Both the position numbers and the translations under genes were made by a program. The notes under the pieces were generated by a model. That model saw only the letters and a list, made by a program, of their open reading frames with translations. It ran no database searches and had not been told where the DNA came from. 64,000 bases of DNA, taken from assembly GCA_016180195.1 (NCBI GenBank), contig JACPBS010000005.1:1-64000 (forward strand), in the 5' to 3' direction. This DNA comes from Candidatus Woesearchaeota archaeon. Lineage in GTDB: Archaea; Nanobdellota; Nanobdellia; Woesearchaeales; UBA10216. Shown piece by piece: positions 53,001 to 57,711 of this stretch (its first letter is position 1; each line of letters begins with the position of its first letter).

Positions 53001-54399
53001 CATTTGATCGGAATTCTATGAGGGTGTTCTCTAGGGGTTCCTGATTCTGGACAGTTAGAAGCCTTTTTTTGGTTGAAGTTCCGATACTGGCTACAAACAT
53101 GTGTTGCCCTGTTCCTACCTTCACATTGAACGTGGATGACTGAGTTTCCCCTGGTGACATTGAGGGTATCTGGACACTCCATGAGTTTACTGTATAAGAG
53201 CCATCCCAGCCTCCATCCTTGAGTGTCAGGTTTGCAGGCGGTGAGGGTGATGTTCCGGTGTTCTTCGCCCTGACAATAACTGAGAGGATCCCGGCATTTT
53301 CAGTCGGTTCGATTGATAAGTTATCGACGACAATGTTATTGCAGTTCGGAGGGCAACCTTGCTGTTGCGAAGCAGTTGGCCTCATGACCAGCTGTACTGT
53401 TTTCTTTAAGTTATTGTTGTTCTCATCAGACTCTGATACCCTGGAGAGGGCGTCTGCAGATGCAGATACTTCATAAGTTCCGTCTGAAACAACCGGAGTT
53501 ACTATCATGTTATATGCCATTCCTGGAAGTAGGGCGTCTGTTGGCAGGCCGTTTTCTATTAAGCCTACTCCTATTCTTGTGTTGATTGTTGATACGTTTA
53601 TGTCTGTTGAGACAGGCGAGTATGCAGTTGAATTCCCGCGGTTGAGCAGCATTACATGAAACCCTGAAGATGCGCTGTAATCTGTATATGATATCGGAAC
53701 CCCTGCGTTATATGGCATTGCTGCAATGTCTGTTATCGCCAGGTCCGGAAAGCCCGTCTGAAGCTGTGTCGGCAGATCCTTGGATATGCTTGTAGTTGAG
53801 CCGCTGTTTACGTATTCTGCTGTCATCGAGTCCTGCCGGCCAGGGCTTGACAGCCTTACCAGATGGTAACCGATGCTTAGGTCAGGTACATCAATGGGGG
53901 TTCGTCCGACCATTGCCTGATCGATGTAAACATCAGATTGTGCATCAGCTTCTATGTGCATGTTACCTCTTTGCGATGCAGAACCTGCTTTTATGCGCAC
54001 TAGCTGCACATTGTTTTCCTCGTTTGACTCTGCATTCTGCTTGAACGAATCTGCTTCGACATTGAAGTAGTACCCGCCTTCATTTAGCCACGTATTTACG
54101 CTTACAGTTTGTGACTGCCCTGGCGACAACGAGTTTAATCCCATCCTCCATTTGTTCCAGTTGCCCTCGATGTCAACAGTGCTGCCACCTGCAGCGCCGC
54201 TACCGATATTGGTTATCGTGGCACTTATTGTTTCATAAGATGCTGCGCCCGGATTCGGGTTGCTGAAGGTGACAGAAGACACTATCAGGTCTGGTTGGCT
54301 GGTTTGGTTTTCAGAATGAGCATCAGGCAAGAGGATTATTGCTGCAGCAAAAGCGGCCAATAGAGCTACAAATATTGTTGCACCCTTTTTTCCATTCAT
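41035..54399 (-). CDS. Giant secreted subtilase/adhesin (4454 residues)
   Basis: Starts at the ATG at 54399 (a TTG at 54408 is upstream). Signal peptide (1-about 30). CARDB-like and PEGA-like domains alternate to about 770 (VYIDQAMVGRTPIDVP, VYLDNAYIGETPVNLM). An I9-like propeptide leads to the S8 protease with D979 (VDTGID), H1018 (HGHGTHVA), N1115 (AAGNSG) and S1208 (GTSMATPH). FG-GAP/VCBS-type repeats (about 1465-1870) carry at least six DxDxDG calcium loops. A BNR-like region (about 2170-2490) and a CarboxypepD-like domain (about 2580-2670) follow. Nine Fn3-type modules, most with (I/V)YRS, run from about 2870 to 4170. The C-terminus has two GWNLISFP/DWNMIGYP units. No TM anchor or sorting signal is seen. 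The downstream CBS receptor, overlapping by 22 nt, may hold or read it. Confidence 0.94.
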   Translation of the reverse strand: MNGKKGATIFVALLAAFAAAIILLPDAHSENQTSQPDLIVSSVTFSNPNPGAASYETISATITNIGSGAAGGSTVDIEGNWNKWRMGLNSLSPGQSQTVSVNTWLNEGGYYFNVEADSFKQNAESNEENNVQLVRIKAGSASQRGNMHIEADAQSDVYIDQAMVGRTPIDVPDLSIGYHLVRLSSPGRQDSMTAEYVNSGSTTSISKDLPTQLQTGFPDLAITDIAAMPYNAGVPISYTDYSASSGFHVMLLNRGNSTAYSPVSTDINVSTINTRIGVGLIENGLPTDALLPGMAYNMIVTPVVSDGTYEVSASADALSRVSESDENNNNLKKTVQLVMRPTASQQQGCPPNCNNIVVDNLSIEPTENAGILSVIVRAKNTGTSPSPPANLTLKDGGWDGSYTVNSWSVQIPSMSPGETQSSTFNVKVGTGQHMFVASIGTSTKKRLLTVQNQEPLENTLIEFRSNVDEARVKIDYYNWGLTPLSVHGFSPGTHVLTVSKQGYDFINKPITIAQGKTVIDIPLTMHTPGPNDAPDIVAIVEPKQKTYSVPNPGGTTTLRFHEVVMNIGTANAGQSTAWVHFDGVRDALGGTYIYPLAPGESWDMGVDARIGGTGTHTLKVIADDQSSVTESNEANNAAETSVQVSVGNQTAGIGPLFVGSQPSAADVYLDNAYIGETPVNLMYAKTGPRTVRVSKAGYNDNISTLYVMEDPTFFVANLNIKYGECGDGKCDSGETISNCFIDCKTSSNGSSCPGIAPFPTQANTTQPTNIMETLPEDFGTSKMFYSTESNISTAFEGYIVQFDEQPISAVESVINADISVKETRAKMLRKEIEGVDTKGLAIITGTIRKYNLNKRLNELETDLNSTKLNRPTSITQHKSRIKNEHTNFRQNIKRLIINGEEKIKEEYDTAFNGALLNVSEGEIETIKSQPGVKKIYPNNIITIDLLTSTAYIEADSVWKLNDSSGNKITGLGRTIAIVDTGIDYTHPDLGGCFGPQCKVKAGYDFQNNDPDPMDDHGHGTHVAATAAGKGALKGVAPDADIYAYKVCSSGGQCSYSNIIAAINKALDPNGDGNLSDRADVISISLGGSGTPDDPASQAVDNAFNNGVFVSVAAGNSGPNPQTIACPGCARKAMTVAAWCRPENIGTNGYCSNPIASFSSRGPFVWSGGSIDKPDISAPGINICAAEWDSAWSGSRCIDNIHVSISGTSMATPHIAGAAALIKQAHPSWGPQQIKDSMIKTAVDQGIDKYSQGAGLVNVLAAITQSDTFPTSYIDISGKVTGIIDVNGTAFASNFTDYTLEYAPGNNPQTWATIIQSSMPVINGKLGSWNTLGLVEGSYTLRLTVRNSLGEANNKTRNVEVNNVFITTPSAQDIISGQDDLEIKGTVIGNSFENYKIEYGSGTAPISWSTNGIILANNGLNQKSNELLATWNTNTAQTEGVYTLRLTVQYSGGRTTSKTATAYVDPSLHKGWPKQLEPCAPGWCPTVILNPTVADINNDGKFEILTGIARYNSEGYPVSYRHVFNSDGTVAPGWPIQSSDHLNNGFVVTDVNDDGTNELIINDGNTGKIYTYDGKVTGTFYMPSNACIVAADIDPAFSGKEIIYNAGKQIVILHNDGTTYRNIPIGTLNMGSCPSAGDVNNDGSPEILTTGYSEIYMFDRYGNPVSGWPRDTGERLSSSYNSPVLADLDSDGKLEILMGGNNGTLSAFLHDGKPVSTFPIRIEVGYGLSDPAISDIDGDGANEIIIRSGKKIYVLENNGVTSPGWPQSMTDYSSLVNPIVGDIDGDSDKEIIAGKYAWHHNGIPVFGFPKKIDDVSLGTSSSPALGDVDGDGELELIIGPTQFKHNIYVYDTSGKPETVAGSMVKHDTMHTGNYNLATWQSPASSEKYYYYTLTNSECTINLTLNSIYGNQTLSARYTPNACDNSWDENRTASKGQRISLIRDGLNQGSYAIHVTSKGSYSLEKKAFCLKDTTKPSISVSQVPSQIKGDFQFTATVSDENGLKTCESCASIDGICDTEWTTLRTFGSGETQGTCTFTFQGSELPDNQYTLNLRVEDTGSNRAEGVPKKTTLDRKGPNMDSIIIGSGPETNSIINIAAKITDLSAITNVTSSLAGASVLMNINNISGLYQGILSTPARAGNYNLSITSTDISGNIAINSTTIFVSQPVNWSAAVRIISPKRNATDPQISREQTTGNFAVVWEDSSDGSPDIYYSRISPSAQILAFSNKLTSTVYNSKKPHAFSETEKIHIAWQDDRDGNNEIYYSQIINDQAVISNRRITFNLFESTNPKVASDGTFVHVFWIDNREGINSIYHTQLDNYGNKVSGDARIVDDVTDYAVTSSLLDMEIRIAWISGGKAYHGMISAGNLENSILIGDARRVALVAAAESYVASASDSGITLSIINTSSVSKSVAIAPSGDNPSISFGQNGSVILVWNDPDAMYEMLDTSGNILATSRKLSPGFKGKIAGGIELMAILEQAGELSITSTARLEGTAPVIQLEADEIQRQTGMVTIKTNEPSHATISYTQSKTALNTTTQELNYTHTLIMENLQPATYYDIQAYAVDAAGNMRTASTNLTTQTQANKPALPTTFYGTVTEKSGALLGGINVIAYWTDTDKINRTTSATTIASGYLLGYYLFNKANVNAKEGSSIRISAPDAVQEATILAQPGSMPINITLPVIVDKTHPIAQIATPQNGATYPSPFLTLNFTVNEPVIRSEFVLNSNSPVIVTGKEGEAINVTAKIGQNKLTITVTDIIGLKGQAETNFLVEDKVPPIVRANLIAHARNVTELSANISDSTNSLSYCEVCAGNPCSWLKAQHNFGPGSMQGNCIYKWNTTNVPDGLHPISFRATDEAGNTGISDQITIKIDNTKPQPLPLTVEPLAKQNKISIRWMQSSESEFKQYVVYRSSSPAQAIAIITNISQTQFVDGNVESGKTYSYSTVVIDEAGNEADPIFQQATAADTIPPNITILLPEKKIYNTTSVPLYFATNEETTWCGYRLNNKPISVVNGATTINADEGNNSLILLCNDTSQNQGNSSLTFSVDSTPPQPINIAVSGVPKKSQLLITWTKSPESGFERYNIYRSNTPFQSTTSASRIATILDQNTVQFTDFTVISQQTYHYAVTATDMVGNENTSVISTQGTVSDTIQPSITILSPKNQIHKNATIPLQYSANEQLIWCGYTLNGNSKIQISGNTTIIGPEGINTITLYCNDTSQNQAAATASFDIDAEIPSNSITIVNSEKGKNSLRLNITPGKSRDFSRFNIYRSQTPFTSISNAEKVASTGLTQHEDAGLLSETTYYYSVTAVDAYGNENTSVLLASGTVADVNPPGPLTTTATTAYKALSVHVKWGKSNAPDFSNYSIYRSTSPFTSTTQASKIATTNNADELEFTDTDVASDTTYFYAVVARDNSGNENISVQSASARTYDFSPPSVTISQPQNKTYTSDQITLSVSVDEPANCTYTVNSDTQQPITATARITAEEGGNTINVSCNDTNQNIGSAAITFSKDSVAPQQIVIINISPAKSQNKITITWQPISSTDLSNYSIYRSTSPFTSTTQAIMIGTVASSATAYVDNTAQSETTYHYAVTATDIHGNENNTVSSKEGTSADTIAPSQSTGLDIIQVPRQAELKIKWQANPEKDISHYSVYRSNSSFDKAQPAFLIANTSTNEYDDKGLKSETTYHYAITAVDNSSNENKNVITASGTTSDITPPNITITSPVQKAYNTLTIPLQYHVSEAATCAYSLNGATNEAITPFINATEGQNSITLSCQDGAGNPGNESISFSVDTTPPRQEKLTALQIPRKEAVMLNWTQSSAEDFGEYSIYKSQQNFSSTNDPAVSAISTTKQKTQTSYTDDLVKSQQTYYYAAIISDTAGNANRTIQTISVTIEDLTPPNIIITHPQNGRKYNNTAIPLNYSANEPITKCSQDIDNKISPIIDNNTVITAKEGTNNLKISCEDLNSNTGNATVNFEVDTQAPPPILSLTAKWGQGGLQLAWQQSPATDLNYYAIYRSNTYFEDSRTAQRIRTTSETSYIDANIESEKTFYYAVTAVDLYNNENSIVTPANATIPDLKAPAPIQNITVYTLKNQTSLKITWQPSIEEDFSNYTLYRSTSPFSTATPDLRIATIQKRESSNYTDAGLEGGKTYYYAVTATDKTGNENIKVTAESGIPADMTPPTVFVQQIQNPIYGTVVLRATVSDNSLSQSCEICITEIQSSSSCLWQAATNGFAETAKNGSCTYTWSTPNDGAAHYYTFRVKDTSDNLAEGELKQANTMNLNEEVSYTIQLYQGWNLISFPVMPHKNDIKSVMQPISGKYTRMFNYDGLSNTWKSHFAEEKLFNPEETLNTIEPGKGYWIDVIEDTTLTIAGTRVPSLTTQLKKDWNMIGYPYEIQSSPETALSNLGSRYYALFSYNAIDKRWERYSPYPSITNPNTITALQPGTGYMIDMRQDATWDPQRP
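41880..45790 (-). repeat. Array of nine Fn3-type modules in the giant gene
   Basis: Nine copies of a module of about 100-200 residues, recognised by (Y/F)xxYRSxxPF, a (T/S)YxYAV(T/V)A(T/V)D strand and GNEN. Several are interleaved with Ig-like segments carrying a Cys pair (WCGY and CNDT). YSIYRSTSPFTSTTQA appears almost unchanged in two neighbouring modules (about 43700-43800 and 44260-44350), suggesting recent duplication or gene conversion. Confidence 0.8.
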
Positions 54400-54446
54400 G
54401 GTCTGCAATGCTCTGGAATGTCTTGCTTTTAAATATTGTTCTATGT

Positions 54447-54929
54447 CTATGTCTGCATGTATCTGTTATCCCGAAACCCATGTCCTGTGAATATGCTTTT
54501 TATGATTTCAACCGCCTTCTCCTTTTTTTTCGGGAATGCGGCTATGTTTGCCTTTATGTGGAAGCAGTTTCCGCTGTCGGTAATCCAGAACTCATTGTTC
54601 AGGAGTTTTTCCTTGTCCAGCCTGATAAAGAAGTTTAGGTTGTTGTCCAGTCTTGATTCCTTTTGCCTCAGGAGAATTTCTTTTTGTTTTTCTCCTAGGT
54701 TTTCCTTTAGAAATCCGATGAATGCTTTTATATGCCTGTCCTTTTCAAGCACAATCTCCATTATTCTTATCTTCTTTTCATTGAATCCTGTTGCGGTTTG
54801 CTTTTTCACGTTTATTTTCTCTTTTTCCAGGTCCAGGCTTGTTAGCTCTCTAAGCTTTTCCTCGATTGCTGCCTCATTTTCATCTTCCTTTGCAAATACG
54901 CTTATTTTTATGGAATTTGCAATCTTCAT
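54447..54929 (-). CDS. Predicted exosome-associated RNA-binding protein (COG1325 type)
   Basis: 160 residues from the ATG at 54929. It matches the archaeal family predicted to accompany the exosome, with the landmark RLDNNLNFFIRLDKEKL (about 95-111) and the C-terminal ANIAAFPKKKEKAVEI. RNA binding is a family prediction, not seen directly. It shares a 55-nt divergent promoter with the presenilin-type gene. The giant gene follows 47 nt downstream with its own TATA-like ATTTAAAAG (about 54427-54436). Confidence 0.82.
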   Translation of the reverse strand: MKIANSIKISVFAKEDENEAAIEEKLRELTSLDLEKEKINVKKQTATGFNEKKIRIMEIVLEKDRHIKAFIGFLKENLGEKQKEILLRQKESRLDNNLNFFIRLDKEKLLNNEFWITDSGNCFHIKANIAAFPKKKEKAVEIIKSIFTGHGFRDNRYMQT

Positions 54930-54952
54930 GCTGGCTTGGTTGTTTTCCAAAG

Positions 54953-54961
54953 TTTTAAATA
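54953..54961. promoter_or_regulatory. Shared central TATA box of two divergent genes
   Basis: TTTTAAATA reads as TATTTAAAA on the other strand. It is exactly 24 nt from the plus-strand ATG at 54985 and 24 nt from the minus-strand ATG at 54929, and no second TATA box is seen in the 55-nt gap. Confidence 0.6.
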
Positions 54962-54984
54962 GGTTTTGAATATTTTTCGGCTTC

Positions 54985-55848
54985 ATGAAGCATGGCTGGA
55001 TCATAACTTCTGTCCTTATCGCACTTTTCCTTTTGTCCCAGCTTGTCGGGCTAAAGGTGATTGACAATTATGTGGATAAGAAAGCCGGGCCAGGGGTTGT
55101 TTCTTATAAGGATCTTCCTTATAGCATCGAAAGGCCGGATATTGCCCCTGGCATGTCTGTATGGTTTATTCTCTTGGCTGTTTTGATTGGAACGGTTTTT
55201 TTGTTGCTGCTCATAAGGTTCAGGAAGATTGGGCTGTGGAGGATATGGTTCCTGTTAAGTGTTTTGTTGACTTTGAGCATTGCATTTTCGTCATTTATTC
55301 CCTCCACTGTCGCATTTGGGCTTGCGCTTGCGCTGTCATTGTGGAAGGTATTCAGGCCCAACGTGGTCGTGCATAACTTGACCGAGGTGTTCATCTATGG
55401 GGGGCTGGCCGCTATATTTGTCCCGATACTCAACTTGGCCGCGGTTATTATTCTGCTGCTGGTTATTTCTTCTTACGATATTTTTGCAGTTTGGCAGTCG
55501 CGGCACATGGTCAAGATGGCCAATTTCCAGACAGCATCCAATCTTTTTTCAGGCATTTATATACCTGGGAAGGGAGGTGGCAGGTTGCCTCGAGCCAGAA
55601 GTGATTCTTCAAGGTCAACGGTTTCCAGCGCTGTTCTTGGAGGGGGTGATATGGGGTTCCCGCTTATTTTTTCAGGTGTCGCGATGAAATATGTCGGTTT
55701 TCCTGATGTCCTTTTTGTAACACTCTTTGCATCTGCCGCTTTGGTTGCGCTTCTTCTTTTCGCTCAGAAGAATAGGTTTTATCCTGCAATGCCGTTTCTT
55801 TCTGCAGGTTGTCTTATAGGTTATGCGTTTGCAGCGTATGTTTTTTGA
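54985..55848 (+). CDS. Presenilin/signal-peptide-peptidase-type aspartyl protease
   Basis: 287 residues with about nine TM helices. The two catalytic aspartates are in SSYDIFAVW (D165, the YD motif) and LGGGDMGFP (D222, the GxGD motif). The third motif PAL appears as PAM (267-269). Archaeal relatives (PSH) cut within membrane helices, clearing leftover signal peptides. The linker between the two Asp helices is basic and Ser-rich (GRLPRARSDSSRS). The 3' end overlaps the convergent TraB gene by 35 nt. Confidence 0.9.
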   Translation: MKHGWIITSVLIALFLLSQLVGLKVIDNYVDKKAGPGVVSYKDLPYSIERPDIAPGMSVWFILLAVLIGTVFLLLLIRFRKIGLWRIWFLLSVLLTLSIAFSSFIPSTVAFGLALALSLWKVFRPNVVVHNLTEVFIYGGLAAIFVPILNLAAVIILLLVISSYDIFAVWQSRHMVKMANFQTASNLFSGIYIPGKGGGRLPRARSDSSRSTVSSAVLGGGDMGFPLIFSGVAMKYVGFPDVLFVTLFASAALVALLLFAQKNRFYPAMPFLSAGCLIGYAFAAYVF

Positions 55849-56506
55849 ATTTTGCATCTATTATCCGGATCACTTCTTCCTCGTGTCCTGCTCCCATTAC
55901 GGCAAGTACCCTTGAATCAGGTTTTTCCTTCATTATATGGCAGAGGTTCGAGGCCATTACCTGATTCCTTTCATCAACCAGCGCTTTGTATATGCCGGGG
56001 TATTTTTTCCTTGTTTCTTTCATTAGTTTTCTTATCAGGGTTTTTTCAGGTACTTTTGTAAGGTCTATGCTTATCTGTTTTGCGAATGGTGAGGAAAGTA
56101 TATCCTTTGCTAGGCTTAGCTTTTCTTTCCATGTGAATTCTTGCGAGAACCTTTTCAGCGTTATCTCGATGTCCTGGTCTATGAGCGCGATCTTTATTCC
56201 TTTTTTTCTTGCAAGCTCGATGGCGGTCTTCATTTCAGATCCGGGTGTTACCCCTGTGTACTTGCCAAGCTGGCTCTGGAGCCATCCGCCTATGAGGAGG
56301 AAGAGAAATCCCTTTACGCCCACTTTTTTAATTTCAGAAAGTCCGGCTCTTCCTTTGATGTTATTCATTATTGAATAGAGCCTTCTTTTGTCAAGTTCAA
56401 GCGCCACTATTTCGGGATCGAAGCTGCTGAAGGCTTTTTCCACGTTATTGATGCTGTCTCTTGAGATGTGGGAGGTTCCAATAATCAGCAGGTTTTTGTA
56501 TTGCAT
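55814..56506 (-). CDS. TraB/PrgY-family protein
   Basis: 230 residues. Two GTSHIS/GAGHE-type histidine motifs (IIGTSHIS at 8-15; VMGAGHEEEV near 208-217) and the conserved VALELD segment place it in the TraB superfamily (ChaN/TIKI relatives, putative metal-dependent peptidases). PrgY limits pheromone activity in Enterococcus; the archaeal role is unknown. No clear TM at the C-terminus, unlike the longer archaeal members. Confidence 0.85.
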   Translation of the reverse strand: MQYKNLLIIGTSHISRDSINNVEKAFSSFDPEIVALELDKRRLYSIMNNIKGRAGLSEIKKVGVKGFLFLLIGGWLQSQLGKYTGVTPGSEMKTAIELARKKGIKIALIDQDIEITLKRFSQEFTWKEKLSLAKDILSSPFAKQISIDLTKVPEKTLIRKLMKETRKKYPGIYKALVDERNQVMASNLCHIMKEKPDSRVLAVMGAGHEEEVIRIIDAKFKKHTLQTHNL

Positions 56507-56635
56507 TCGTTCTTGGGTTTCTTTGATAGGTTAAAATCATTGCGGTAGGGATGACTGATTTCCTTGCAAAAACTTTATATATTTGTTTCCCGGATATTTT
56601 TTTACGACTCATAAATAGTATTGGAGGGAATTGCC

Positions 56636-56911
56636 ATGCTTAAGATGAAGAAAATGACTGAAACTTATGATATGAAGGTTTTTACGGATTCTGGGGAGTA
56701 TTTCGGGGATGTTGAGGAGGCCATCCTGACACCGACAAAGGTCGTTGGCTGGAGGGTCAAGGCGACCAAGAATTCATTCCTGACCAAGATTCTCGGCGGC
56801 GGGGCAAAGGGCGTAATCATACCTTACCAGCATGTGAAGTCTGTTGGGGACGTTATGATCATCAGCAAGATGGCCGTTCCTGCCTATAGCAAGGAAAGCG
56901 ATGAGGAGTAG
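56636..56911 (+). CDS. PRC-barrel domain protein
   Basis: 91 residues from the ATG at 56636, which has GGAGGG at 56623-56628. A single PRC barrel (YDMKVFTDSGEYFGDVEEAI ... GVIIPYQHVKSVGDVMII). Stand-alone archaeal PRC proteins are linked to RNA metabolism and, in CdpB, to cell division. Overall fit is good; the exact subgroup is uncertain. The permease gene starts 2 nt after its stop. Confidence 0.85.
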   Translation: MLKMKKMTETYDMKVFTDSGEYFGDVEEAILTPTKVVGWRVKATKNSFLTKILGGGAKGVIIPYQHVKSVGDVMIISKMAVPAYSKESDEE

Positions 56912-56913
56912 TT

Positions 56914-57585
56914 GTGATATCAGGAATTTATGTTGTCCTTGTTGGATTTATACTCGGAATTCAGCATGCTTTTGATCCTGATCACATAATCACTGTTTCC
57001 AACATCATCAGTGAGAACAGGAATGTTCTGAAGTCCTCTTTTTTAGGGATGTCTTGGGGGTTGGGGCATGCGCTTACCCTGTTTCTTGCGGGTTTTCTGC
57101 TTCTTGTTTTTAAGCTTTCAATCCCGCAACAGCTTGCCTTGTTTGCAGAGCTTGTTGTAGGCTTTATGCTGGTATTCCTTGGGATCAAGACAATCATAGA
57201 TGCATCCGGCTTCAGGTATCATTTAGATTTGAAGCATTCCCATGGAGAAAAGTTCCATGAGCATCTGCATCACGATGACAGGCATTTTCACATGCAGAAA
57301 CCATTTATTATAGGCATGATTCATGGATTTGCGGGGACCGGTGCTTTGATGCTTCTTGTACTTGGAACCGTTCATTCTGTTTTTGAGGGAATTGTTTACA
57401 TCTCCGTTTTTGGAATCGGGTCGGTCATTGGCATGCTTTTTGCGACAACATTGATTGGGCTGCCATTTGCATTGTCAGCTTCAAGGCTTTCTAGGATTAA
57501 CCTCGCAGTGAAGGCAGCCTCAGGAATCCTTGGCATTTTGTTCGGTTTTTTTATTGTTGTAACTGCCTTTTTTGCTTTGTATTGA
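56914..57585 (+). CDS. Nickel/cobalt permease (NiCoT/NicO type)
   Basis: 223 residues from a GTG at 56914 with GAGGAG just upstream. Six or more TM helices. HX4DH (H18 to H24, HAFDPDH) is the nickel/cobalt transporter signature. LGHALTLFLAGF and a His-rich cytosolic loop (HSHGEKFHEHLHHDDRHFH) support metal handling. The direction of transport is not shown; NicO/RcnA relatives export and NiCoT proteins import. Co-transcribed with the PRC gene. Confidence 0.85.
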   Translation: MISGIYVVLVGFILGIQHAFDPDHIITVSNIISENRNVLKSSFLGMSWGLGHALTLFLAGFLLLVFKLSIPQQLALFAELVVGFMLVFLGIKTIIDASGFRYHLDLKHSHGEKFHEHLHHDDRHFHMQKPFIIGMIHGFAGTGALMLLVLGTVHSVFEGIVYISVFGIGSVIGMLFATTLIGLPFALSASRLSRINLAVKAASGILGILFGFFIVVTAFFALY

Positions 57586-57601
57586 CTTAACAATGTGAAT
57601 A

Positions 57602-57672
57602 TGCGGTAGCCGGGAATTGAACCCGGATTGCAAGCTTGGGAAGCTCGTGTCATGCCGTTAGACCACTACCGC
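57602..57672 (-). tRNA. tRNA-Gly (anticodon CCC)
   Basis: 71 nt. Acceptor pairing GCGGTAG/CTACCGC with discriminator A; D arm GTCTAACGGCATGAC; anticodon stem CGAGC/GCTTG with the 7-nt loop TTCCCAA, so the anticodon is CCC; T arm CCGGG-TTCAATT-CCCGG. CCA is not encoded and no intron is seen. A TATA-like stretch at 57701-57710 lies about 29 nt upstream. Confidence 0.96.
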
Positions 57673-57711
57673 GTAATGCTTTTCTTGGATTTAGGTTTCC
57701 TATAAAAATAT

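Noticed and set aside
41661..53476. Many plus-strand frames of 60-160 residues opposite the giant gene
   Set aside because: All are antisense shadows of its repeated modules with no promoter or start-signal support.
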